Source: Acidobacteriota bacterium (GTDB lineage Bacteria > Acidobacteriota > Holophagae > Acanthopleuribacterales > Acanthopleuribacteraceae). From it: a stretch of DNA of 64,000 nucleotides. The notes under the pieces were generated by a model, which saw only the letters and a program-made list of their open reading frames with translations, did no database searches and was not told the DNA's origin. The DNA lies in the NCBI GenBank assembly GCA_020637335.1, contig JACJWC010000001.1:323001-387000 (forward strand), given 5' to 3'. Positions 16,272 through 23,996 of the stretch are shown piece after piece; the stretch's first letter is position 1; each line of letters starts with the position of its first letter. The position numbers and the translations under genes are program-made.

Positions 16272-16376
16272 ATTACGAAATCCTAAAAACTTAGGGCTTT
16301 AACTTGACCGCCATTAAGTTTTAAAATAAGGTAGCCGTTATAGGTATTATCAATGTTTTTTAAAAGGAGTCCATCG
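16272..16376 (+). promoter_or_regulatory. Spacer before the lasso precursor gene with promoter-like elements
   Basis: The only real gap inside the cluster. It holds a small dyad CCTAA..TTAGG (16282-16295) and a TTGACC (-35-like) at 16304-16309. The hexamer 17 bases further on, TAAGGT, is a poor -10, and TATTAT occurs at 16345-16350. AAAAGGAG at 16362-16369 is a strong ribosome-binding site for ATG 16377. A separate precursor promoter or an mRNA-processing site would let the precursor be made in excess over its enzymes; this is inference. Confidence 0.35.
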
Positions 16377-16547
16377 ATGCTTCGGGAAGACCAACAATTT
16401 GGGCAATCCAATTTGGATAGCGCAGCTAAATCTTCATACCATCGACCCGAGTTGATCGAGCGCGGCGATATTCGTCAATTAACTCAAGCGGGCTTTAGTT
16501 CGGGTGGTGATGCCCCCATGACTGGATTTTTGACCCCGACCTCCTAA
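16377..16547 (+). CDS. Lasso peptide precursor A
   Basis: A 56-residue precursor. The leader (1-37) carries the lasso signature Tyr21-x-x-Pro24-x-Leu26-x-x-x-Gly30-x-x-x-x-Leu35-Thr36, with Thr at the conserved -2 position. Predicted core: residues 38-56, AGFSSGGDAPMTGFLTPTS, encoded at 16488-16544. Ala1 and Asp8 would form an 8-residue macrolactam with an 11-residue tail. Phe14 and Leu15 are candidate plugs, and Ser19 is the C-terminal phosphate acceptor. ATG 16377 is chosen over 16353 because AAAAGGAG lies 7 bases upstream. The stop codon overlaps the kinase start (TAATG). By hand, the unmodified lasso mass is about 1781.79 Da monoisotopic. The ring assignment is a prediction. Confidence 0.92.
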   Translation: MLREDQQFGQSNLDSAAKSSYHRPELIERGDIRQLTQAGFSSGGDAPMTGFLTPTS

Positions 16548-17479
16548 TGTCCGAGTACCGTCTATACGGAATCCAGATTCTAAGTCAATTTTCCCTCGGA
16601 GTGCTGCCCAGCAAATCCGAGGTTTTTTTTTCTTTAGAAACCCATTGGCACCGTGAACATTTGCCCATAACCGGTGAGTGGATTGGCTCGAGTTTCATGT
16701 GCTATCCAGACGGTGTACCTGTCCTTTCTGTTTTTCGTAAGGCTAACCATTATGTGCTGGACTTTGCCCATGTGGGCCAAATCCAATTGTCACGGGATAC
16801 TGCCCATGTTTATGCCTTGGACTTTGAGCGGATGCGGCCCTTCTTTTTGGGCCGCGCGCTCGCCTTTTTTCTTGAATTACACGGAAACCCCGTTATACAC
16901 GGGAGTTGCGTCTTAATTGGTGGGCGGGCCTTCGCTTTGGTGGGTCCAAAAGGATTTGGAAAATCCACCTTGTCTTTTGGACTGAATCGACTTGGGTTTC
17001 CGTGCCTGGCCGATGACTTGGTGACGCTCTACGGAAATCCAGCTCAGGTGTTGCCCGGGCCCGGCAATTGGCGACTATGGCCGGATGTTGGACAGTTGAC
17101 AGAAGATTTTGCGAACCAACCCAAAGTTCATCCCGATTTCGAAAAGCGGGAAGTTGCGTTTGATCCCCAGTCCGACCGCGCATCCTTGGGCGGCATCCTC
17201 TTTTTGGAACCGCCGGATGGAACCGATTTAAACTTGGCCAGTGTGCCGCCAGCACGCGCACTTACCCGTGCTTTGGCTGAAAGCTTCCAGGTGGAATTGC
17301 TTGAGAAAATGGAATATTATCCCCACAGGGTGGCCAAATTGGCTGGCGTGCTGGAATCATTGCCGTGTTTCCAACTGAGTTTCCCGCGCGGTATGCAACA
17401 TTTAAATTCTGTCTGCCAATATATTGCTGACCATCTGAGTGGCGAGCGGCATGGATCCCATCTTAAAATGGCACCTTGA
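16547..17479 (+). CDS. Lasso peptide kinase (HPr kinase-like)
   Basis: A 310-residue protein with an HprK-type C-terminal kinase fold. Walker A is GPKGFGKST at 133-141, preceded by VIHGSCVLIGGRAFALVG with His118. LADDLV (154-159) carries the acidic residues that act as catalytic/Mg ligands in HprK. Such kinases (ThcoK and PadeK, established in Bacillota lasso clusters) phosphorylate the C-terminal Ser of the precursor. Here the precursor ends in Pro-Thr-Ser, which fits. It starts inside the precursor stop codon and overlaps the nucleotidyltransferase by 29 bases. Confidence 0.88.
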   Translation: MSEYRLYGIQILSQFSLGVLPSKSEVFFSLETHWHREHLPITGEWIGSSFMCYPDGVPVLSVFRKANHYVLDFAHVGQIQLSRDTAHVYALDFERMRPFFLGRALAFFLELHGNPVIHGSCVLIGGRAFALVGPKGFGKSTLSFGLNRLGFPCLADDLVTLYGNPAQVLPGPGNWRLWPDVGQLTEDFANQPKVHPDFEKREVAFDPQSDRASLGGILFLEPPDGTDLNLASVPPARALTRALAESFQVELLEKMEYYPHRVAKLAGVLESLPCFQLSFPRGMQHLNSVCQYIADHLSGERHGSHLKMAP

Positions 17480-18473
17480 GGCGCTGTTTACCAAGTCGCC
17501 AAAATCGCTGCCCGATTCGGCTCCACCGCCAATAGAATTCTGGCGCCAGCACGGTATTGCCCCCTATTTGTATGAACTTGGTCTTGAATTGCCAAGCAGC
17601 TGGCAAAAGGCCCTGCATGCTCTGGTCCAACCGGCTGCAATTGCTGAAGGCCTGTCTGCAAATCTGTTGTCCCAAACTTTTGATGCTTTTCAAAGGGCTG
17701 GGCTCAAGGTTTTAGTGGTAAAAGGTGCCGCTCTGGCCCAAATGCTTTACCCCAAGCCCTATACACGAGTGCGCTGTGATGCGGATTTGTGGATCAAGCC
17801 TGAAAACCGGGCCGAGGTCGATGCATTGCTAAGGCAATCAGGTTGGCTAATCAAGCCTACCTTGACTGGCGAGCTAGTACGCCACCAACAGATTTACCTT
17901 CATGAAGATCCATTCGGGCACACACATCAATTGGACCTGCATTGGTCGCTTTTTGATCGACCGGCGCTTCGCCCGAAATTTGACTTCGATAGCTTTTATG
18001 CCCGAAGCATGGAAATGCCTGGCTGGGCGGTGCGCGTACCAAATTGGTCCGATCATTTCCTAATCCTCCTGATGCATTTGGGCGGTCATCATGCCAATCA
18101 GGTACGTTTAATCTGGTTATTGGATTTGTGGCTCATGCGCCAAAAATTGGACAATGAATCGCGACAAAAGCTCCAATCACAGTGTTCGAAGCGGCCCCTC
18201 AGCCTATATGCCGACCCGCCGCTGCAATACCTGGCCTTTTTAGAGGGCGAGCGACTCGATTTCCCAGAAATAAAACCTAGCCCTGAATGGCAACGGGTTT
18301 GGGATGATCTCACCAGTTTGAGCCTGCCTCAGAAACTGGTGTACCTCAAGGAATTGGCTTGTCCGAGTCGGGTATATATGCAAAACCGATATGATCCATC
18401 CGGTCAAAAAGGCCTTTTATCGCTCTATCTTTTGCGTTGGCGTCGGGCCCTGGCCTACCTGCGTCGCCGCTAA
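17451..18473 (+). CDS. Nucleotidyltransferase-fold protein of the lasso cluster
   Basis: A 340-residue NTP_transf_5-like protein. VVKGAALAQMLYPKPYTRV (89-107) followed by DAD at 110-112 is the Gly-rich helix and acidic metal pair of the nucleotidyltransferase fold. Later HQLDLHW supplies a third Asp. In the pseudomycoidin-type clusters of Bacillus, a homologous partner of the lasso kinase adds sugar to the C-terminal phosphate; the same two-step tailoring is inferred here. ATG 17451 is preferred to GTG 17439. Its 3' end overlaps the convergent inositol-monophosphatase gene by 4 bases, marking the end of the cluster. Confidence 0.8.
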   Translation: MDPILKWHLEALFTKSPKSLPDSAPPPIEFWRQHGIAPYLYELGLELPSSWQKALHALVQPAAIAEGLSANLLSQTFDAFQRAGLKVLVVKGAALAQMLYPKPYTRVRCDADLWIKPENRAEVDALLRQSGWLIKPTLTGELVRHQQIYLHEDPFGHTHQLDLHWSLFDRPALRPKFDFDSFYARSMEMPGWAVRVPNWSDHFLILLMHLGGHHANQVRLIWLLDLWLMRQKLDNESRQKLQSQCSKRPLSLYADPPLQYLAFLEGERLDFPEIKPSPEWQRVWDDLTSLSLPQKLVYLKELACPSRVYMQNRYDPSGQKGLLSLYLLRWRRALAYLRRR

Positions 18474-19243
18474 CCACAAATAATGTGTTGATAGGTTTCT
18501 TTGACCAGATCGCGGTTCCCTGCGATAACTTGGCCCGTCTCCAGGCTGGCCTGCTGACCCTTGAAATCCAAAACGACTCCACCGGCCTCCTCGACCAACA
18601 ATATGCCCGCCGCAATGTCCCAGGGATTCAGGCTATCTTCATAAAAAACCGGTAAGCGACCCGCTGCCACGTACGCCAAATCCAGGCAAGCGGCACCTAA
18701 GCGGCGAAGACCCAAAGCCTGGTTGAGGACACGTTCCACTCTTCCGAGCAGTTCTGGCAAACGCGATCGACGATCATATGGAAACCCAGTCACGACCACT
18801 GCATCTCTCAACTGTGTGATACGGCCAACCTGGATGAGTTCTCCGTTTAGAAAGGCGCCTTCTCCCCGGATCGCTTTAAAAAATTCACCTTTCATGGGAT
18901 CAAAAATACATCCGGCATACAGCTGACCGGCGCGTCGTATGCCGATTGAAACTGCAAAATGAGGGAAACCTTGGGCAAAATTGGTTGTGCCGTCCAGTGG
19001 GTCAATAATCCATTCGAATTCTGCATCAGGCATGGGTTGACTGCCTTTTTCCTCCGAAAGAATGGCATCCTGAGGAAAATGCGTACGGATTAATTGGAGA
19101 ATGTGCTGTTCGGCAGCCTCGTCTGCATCCGTTACCAAGTCCAATTCACCCTTGCGTCGCACTGCACCTTTTTTCCCAAAAAAGGTTTGCAGAATCTTTC
19201 CTGCGCCTTGAGACGCCTGGAACATTAATTGAACGCGATTCAT
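18470..19243 (-). CDS. suhB: Inositol monophosphatase family protein
   Basis: A 257-residue Mg-dependent phosphatase. The metal-binding motifs are present: the SEEKG Glu pair, WIIDPLDGTTNF (about 80-91), and NPWDIAAGILLVEEAGG near residue 210. The family hydrolyses inositol-1-phosphate; SuhB homologues also modulate rRNA antitermination. A role for this gene in the lasso pathway is not indicated: it is on the opposite strand and convergent. Confidence 0.9.
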   Translation of the reverse strand: MNRVQLMFQASQGAGKILQTFFGKKGAVRRKGELDLVTDADEAAEQHILQLIRTHFPQDAILSEEKGSQPMPDAEFEWIIDPLDGTTNFAQGFPHFAVSIGIRRAGQLYAGCIFDPMKGEFFKAIRGEGAFLNGELIQVGRITQLRDAVVVTGFPYDRRSRLPELLGRVERVLNQALGLRRLGAACLDLAYVAAGRLPVFYEDSLNPWDIAAGILLVEEAGGVVLDFKGQQASLETGQVIAGNRDLVKETYQHIICG

Positions 19244-19360
19244 GCCAACCTCCGGGCCCTCATTTTAGCAATGGCTGGAACAGGCTTGTCAGGGAATTAT
19301 TGCCGCGTTTCGCTATTTTTGACCGAATTCTGAGGTAAACTGCGCACGATGGAGGTTGTC

Positions 19361-19987
19361 ATGACGGATTCTTTTCGTGACCCCAAGCTTTCTATTTCCA
19401 AGGTTTACACCAAAACTGGCGATGTTGGAAAAACGAGCCTGGTCGGCGGGCAAAGGGTGCCAAAATTCGATCTTCAAATTGAGGCTTATGGGACACTGGA
19501 TGAGTTGAATGCCTTTCTCGGCGCCACCCGCGATTGTTTGGCAGAACAACCCAGCGCGGATCCTTTGAATCCGATCTTGGTTCGCATCCAACACGAACTC
19601 TTTAACTTGGGTTCCATCCTAGCTACTCGACCGCAGGACATGGGCCCCCAGCAGCCGCGCATTCGACCAGCGGATGTTGAGCGGCTCGAACAAGAAATCG
19701 ATCAGTTTAATGCCAACTTAGCGCCTCTGCGTTCCTTTGTTTTACCGGGCGGTTCTGCCCTGAATTCGCATTTGCATATTTGCCGAACTGTCTGTCGTCG
19801 CGCCGAGCGGGTCTTGTCTGCCCTATTAAACCAACATCCCGAGTGGAGCAATGAGGCCTGGCAGATTGGTTTAATATATTTGAACCGCCTGAGCGATGCC
19901 TTTTTTGTGTGGAGCCGCTGGGTTTTGCAGCAATCGGGTCAAGCGGAACACCTCTGGCAACCCAACATCAGTCCAACCAAAAACTGA
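19361..19987 (+). CDS. Cob(I)alamin adenosyltransferase, PduO type
   Basis: A 208-residue PduO-family ATP:corrinoid adenosyltransferase that makes adenosylcobalamin. YTKTGDVGKTSLVGG near the N-terminus is the ATP-binding P-loop-like motif; EAYGTLDELNAFLG follows, and CRTVCRRAERV lies in the helical bundle. ATG 19361 is chosen because GGAGG lies 5 bases upstream; an in-frame ATG at 19349 overlaps that site. Confidence 0.93.
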   Translation: MTDSFRDPKLSISKVYTKTGDVGKTSLVGGQRVPKFDLQIEAYGTLDELNAFLGATRDCLAEQPSADPLNPILVRIQHELFNLGSILATRPQDMGPQQPRIRPADVERLEQEIDQFNANLAPLRSFVLPGGSALNSHLHICRTVCRRAERVLSALLNQHPEWSNEAWQIGLIYLNRLSDAFFVWSRWVLQQSGQAEHLWQPNISPTKN

Positions 19988-20086
19988 ATACTTGACCTGA
20001 AGGTCCGTTTATCCGACAATTCATTTTGGGGCTTGTTGGCCGCCCGCGTTGCAGACAAAAGCCCGTTGTTTGGTTGGAGGGTTTTT

Positions 20087-21517
20087 ATGTCTAAACGGTT
20101 CCCGGCTTCTCTGTACAACTGGATCTCCATGGCGGGAGTCCTGGTTACCCTGCTTGCTTTTGGCGCATTTGTTGTCTTGGTCCTTTTAGAGCAAACCTCT
20201 AGCCAAAGTTCTCCTTACCTCGGCATACTCACTTTTTTAATTGTTCCAATATTTCTTATTCTGGGATTGGCCCTGATTCCGCTTGGCATGTGGCGATATC
20301 GCAAGCGTCACCAAGCGGGTGCCAAATACCCATTGGTCGATTTTGGCGATCCTAAGGTTCGTGCCAGTTTCTGGACGTTTGCTTTGGGAACTGCTGGTTT
20401 AATGCTTTTGAGTGGGTTTGGGTCCTACCGCTTGTATGAATTCAGTGAGTCCAACGTCTTTTGTGGCGAAACCTGTCATACCGTAATGGAGCCGGAATAT
20501 GTAGCCCATCAACAGGGCCCTCATGCTGAAATTGATTGCGTTGGCTGCCATGTGGGTGAAGGCATTGACTCGTATGTCCACGCCAAGATGTCCGGGGTAC
20601 GCCAGCTCTTTAAAGCGGTGGGTGGCACCTATGCCAAGCCGATTCCCACTCCGGTTCACAATATGCGTTCGCCCGAAGGGACCTGCTTGAACTGCCATGA
20701 CATGGACCAGATGGGTACCAAATTCAAACGTTACACCCACTTCTTTGGCGACGAAGAAAACCAGCCGGAATGGTCCTACGACTTGCTTTTTGACTTAGAT
20801 GGGACCAAGGGTATTAGCAAAGGCGTCCATTGGCATATCAAGGAGCCGGTTGATATTCTGCGCGATCCGGAGGATCCCAACAAGGTTCAAGCCGTCCGGA
20901 TTACCCAAGCGGATGGCAGTGAGCGTCTCTTTATCAAAGGAAAAGACCGCACGATTGATCCTAATGCGGAATGGAAACGCATGGATTGTTTGGATTGTCA
21001 CAATCGTCCGGCGCACCGCTATGAACGGCCTGCGCGTCTAATCGATGGCTTGTTGGCGGACGGGACCTTGGATAAGGGTTTGCCAAACATAAAAAGCAAC
21101 GCGCGAAATATTCTGGAGCAGGCAGCGGATCAGGAAACGCGTGAAGCGGGATTAAATCTAATTGCGGCTGCGGACTTTTCCCCACAATCCAGTGATGCCG
21201 CTACGGTTCAGTCGATAAAAGATGCGCTTAGCCAGCTCTACGCCTCACAAATGTTCCCGGGCATGAAGGTGGATTGGCGGACCCATTACAATTACGGTGG
21301 TCACCAGGTGTTCCCGGGTTGCATGCGCTGCCACGATGGCAAACATAAGGACGATACGGGCAAAGCGATCCCGGATGATTGCGAAACCTGTCACAGCATC
21401 ACCCGCATTAAAGGTGGGGATCAAATTGAGACTGGAACCAGCCTGGAATTTAAACATCCCGATGGCGAAGAGGACTGGATGGATGATGGCTGTTGGGATT
21501 GTCACGGACCCGAATAA
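20087..21517 (+). CDS. Multiheme NapC/NirT-type cytochrome c
   Basis: A 476-residue membrane-anchored c-type cytochrome. Two N-terminal membrane segments are seen: about residues 13-32 and 44-66, with a third near 93-110. Heme 1 is a CX3CH site (CGETCHTVMEPEY), as in several NapC/NirT homologues. Six CXXCH sites follow: CVGCH, CLNCH, CLDCH, CMRCH, CETCH and CWDCH, giving seven potential hemes. NapC/NirT proteins move electrons from quinol to periplasmic reductases. The C-terminal half, with four hemes and a long insert, is beyond the usual tetraheme size. TTGGAGGG precedes the ATG. No reductase gene is adjacent. Confidence 0.9.
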   Translation: MSKRFPASLYNWISMAGVLVTLLAFGAFVVLVLLEQTSSQSSPYLGILTFLIVPIFLILGLALIPLGMWRYRKRHQAGAKYPLVDFGDPKVRASFWTFALGTAGLMLLSGFGSYRLYEFSESNVFCGETCHTVMEPEYVAHQQGPHAEIDCVGCHVGEGIDSYVHAKMSGVRQLFKAVGGTYAKPIPTPVHNMRSPEGTCLNCHDMDQMGTKFKRYTHFFGDEENQPEWSYDLLFDLDGTKGISKGVHWHIKEPVDILRDPEDPNKVQAVRITQADGSERLFIKGKDRTIDPNAEWKRMDCLDCHNRPAHRYERPARLIDGLLADGTLDKGLPNIKSNARNILEQAADQETREAGLNLIAAADFSPQSSDAATVQSIKDALSQLYASQMFPGMKVDWRTHYNYGGHQVFPGCMRCHDGKHKDDTGKAIPDDCETCHSITRIKGGDQIETGTSLEFKHPDGEEDWMDDGCWDCHGPE

Positions 21518-21536
21518 GCCGTCAGTTCCTGAAAAT

Positions 21537-21567
21537 AAAAAAGGCACCCAATTTGGGTGCCTTTTTT
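21537..21567. terminator. Bidirectional terminator between the cytochrome and fusA
   Basis: A-run, then GGCACCC, loop AATTT, GGGTGCC, then T7. The hairpin is 21543-21561. It can end both the plus-strand cytochrome transcript and the minus-strand fusA transcript, which converge here. Confidence 0.93.
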
Positions 21568-21583
21568 TAGATAGAAGTTTCGA

Positions 21584-23674
21584 TTAATCTTCGTTGAGTT
21601 TGTCGCGACGCTCTGCCATTACTTTTTCAGCAATGTTGCTGGGCGCCGGTTCGTACTTTTCGAATTCCATGGTGAAGCTGGCTTTACCGCTGGTCAAACT
21701 GCGCAGGTTAGTCGAATATCCGAACATTTCACCCAAGGGAACGGAAGCGTTAATTAAACACGTTCCATCCGGAAGCGAATCGATGCCAGAAATAATGCCG
21801 CGGCGTGAAGACAAGCTACCAACAACCGAACCTTGATATTCCGAAGGCGATTCAACCACGACTTTCATGATGGGTTCCAAGAGAACGGGGCCAGCCGAGC
21901 GGATCGCACCGCGCATCGCGGCACGGGACGCAATTCGGAAGGCCATTTCACTGGAGTCAACATCGTGGTATTTACCGTCGTCCAGGGTGACGCCAACCCG
22001 GATTACAGGGAATCCGGCCAGAGGGCCTTTGTCCATAACATCGCGGAAACCTTTTTCGCAGGCGGGGATGTATTCGCCCGGGATCGCGCCACCTTTGATG
22101 TTGTTGACAAATTGGAAGTTATCACTGGAATCGGAGTCCAGCGGGAAGATCGTGCCCACAACGCAGCCATACTGACCGGAACCACCCGTTTGTTTTTTGT
22201 GGGTGTAGTCGTAGTTGGATTTGCGGGTGATAGTTTCACGATAGTTGACCTGGGGCTGACCCACTTCAACTTCGGCCTTGTATTCGCGACGCAGACGCTC
22301 AATGTAAACGTCCAAGTGCAACTCGCCCATACCCGAAATGATCGTTTCGAGCGATTCTTCATCGATTTTAACTTTGAAGGTGGGATCCTCTTTCATAAAA
22401 CGGTTCAAACCTTTGGACATGCGCGTATTTGACTCGTTGTCCTTGCCTTTAACAGCCAGGCTGATAACCGGTTCAGGTACGTAGATCGATTCACAGGTGA
22501 AGTGGATGTCTTCAGAACAGAACGTGTCACCAGAGCTGCAGTCAACGCCGACCATTGCGATGATATCGCCAGCGCCAGCCGAATCGATATTTTCGCGGTC
22601 ATTAGCGTGCATGCGCACCAGACGACCGACCCGGATCTTTTTACCGGTACGGGCATTGACAATCTGCGTGCCTTTGGTCAAGGTGCCTTGATATACGCGG
22701 GTATAGGTCAACTGACCGAATTGCTCGTCGGTGATTTTGAAGGCCAAGCAGCACAGCGGCAGACTGGGATCGGGTTCCAAGGTCACGTCCTGGTTGTTTT
22801 CCAGGTCGGTGGCTACTTGTTTTTCCGCTTCGAGCGGAGAGGGCAGGTAACGCAGAACCGCATCCAACAGTTTTTGAACGCCTTTGTTTTTAAACGCTGA
22901 ACCCATGAACACAGGTACAATGCCCAGACTCAAAGTCGCGGTTTTCACGGTTTCGTGAATCAGGTCCTCGGGAACTTCTTCGCCTTCCAGCAGGAGTTCC
23001 ATGAGCTGATCGTTGTAGTCGGAAAGGGCTTCCAACATTTCTTCGCGACGCGCTTGGGCTTCGCTGACCAAATTGGCTGGAATCTCATCTTCGCGGACGG
23101 TTTCGCCGTTATCGCCGACGTTGTAATAAGCCTTCATTTTGATCAGGTCTACCACGCCGTTAAACTTGTCTTCAGCGCCGATCGGGATTTGCATAGGCAC
23201 CGGATTCAAATTCAATTTGTCTTTTAATTCGCGAATACCTTTTTGGTAGTCGGCACCTGTTCGGTCCATTTTGTTGATGAAGACCAGGCGTGGAACGCGA
23301 TAGCGCTTCATTTGACGGTCCACCGTAATGGACTGGGATTGCACCCCGCCTACCGAGCACAGCACCAGGATGGCGCCGTCCAGGACGCGCAGGGAGCGCT
23401 CAACTTCAACGGTGAAATCGACGTGGCCCGGGGTGTCAATGATGTTAATCATGTTGTCTTCCCAGTACACGGTGGTCGAAGCGGAGGTAATGGTAATCCC
23501 CCGTTCCTTCTCCAATTCCATGTGGTCCATGGTGGCACCAGATCCGCCGCCGCGGACTTCTTCGATTTTGTGGATGCGTCCAGCGTAGTACAGGATGCGT
23601 TCCGTCAGGGTGGTTTTTCCGCTATCAATGTGCGCGGAAATGCCGATGTTTCTCATTTTTGCAATATCGTTCAT
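21584..23674 (-). CDS. fusA: Elongation factor G, spd/mitochondrial-type
   Basis: A 696-residue translational GTPase. G1 is GISAHIDSGKTT, with Ser in place of the usual Ala. The switch region ends MDHMELEKERGITITSA, then DTPGHVDFT (G3), NKMD (G4) and domains II-V follow. The HIDSGKTT loop, the ITSASTTVYW segment and SVGGVQSQSITVDRQMKRY recall the spirochaete/planctomycete/deltaproteobacterial spdEFG and mitochondrial EF-G1 group rather than canonical bacterial EF-G. In that group one paralogue translocates and another recycles ribosomes. It is not in a str operon here: no rpsL, rpsG or tuf is adjacent. Confidence 0.93.
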   Translation of the reverse strand: MNDIAKMRNIGISAHIDSGKTTLTERILYYAGRIHKIEEVRGGGSGATMDHMELEKERGITITSASTTVYWEDNMINIIDTPGHVDFTVEVERSLRVLDGAILVLCSVGGVQSQSITVDRQMKRYRVPRLVFINKMDRTGADYQKGIRELKDKLNLNPVPMQIPIGAEDKFNGVVDLIKMKAYYNVGDNGETVREDEIPANLVSEAQARREEMLEALSDYNDQLMELLLEGEEVPEDLIHETVKTATLSLGIVPVFMGSAFKNKGVQKLLDAVLRYLPSPLEAEKQVATDLENNQDVTLEPDPSLPLCCLAFKITDEQFGQLTYTRVYQGTLTKGTQIVNARTGKKIRVGRLVRMHANDRENIDSAGAGDIIAMVGVDCSSGDTFCSEDIHFTCESIYVPEPVISLAVKGKDNESNTRMSKGLNRFMKEDPTFKVKIDEESLETIISGMGELHLDVYIERLRREYKAEVEVGQPQVNYRETITRKSNYDYTHKKQTGGSGQYGCVVGTIFPLDSDSSDNFQFVNNIKGGAIPGEYIPACEKGFRDVMDKGPLAGFPVIRVGVTLDDGKYHDVDSSEMAFRIASRAAMRGAIRSAGPVLLEPIMKVVVESPSEYQGSVVGSLSSRRGIISGIDSLPDGTCLINASVPLGEMFGYSTNLRSLTSGKASFTMEFEKYEPAPSNIAEKVMAERRDKLNED

Positions 23675-23996
23675 GCTGATTTTTTTCCCTCAACAGAGTT
23701 TCGCCGGTCTTCTTTTTGGCCAAGCCACCACCCGATGGCTGATAGATGGAAAGGGTACTGGGGTGGGAGCTACCGGTGCCAAGCCATGCACAGACCGCAG
23801 AAGTCTATACGAATCTGCGCATTCGCGCAAGCAAAAGCTTTGAGGAAAACCACAAAAATTCAATGCTTTTGCGTGGTTTGGCCGGCTGGCAGTTTCAATT
23901 GACGACCTATCGGCTTCATGATACCGTTGAGTCGATCTTCAGGGGCGAAAGCACTTTGTCTACCACCACTAATTGGAACGGTTTTGATAACCTGCC
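23675..23996. other. Divergent intergenic region fusA / TPR protein
   Basis: 322 bases between two divergent starts, expected to hold both promoters. A short dyad AAACCAC/GTGGTTT spans about 23849-23881, and GCAAAAGC/GCTTTTGC lies nearby. No convincing gene: open frames here are low-quality continuations of fusA antisense frames. Confidence 0.5.

Noticed and set aside
16261..16302. 13-codon mini-frame at the end of the cyclase gene
   Set aside because: Starts in the cyclase stop region, has no lasso leader motif and no ribosome-binding site; probably chance.
18470..19243. Inositol monophosphatase as a member of the lasso cluster
   Set aside because: Opposite strand and convergent; a common housekeeping family with no known lasso role.
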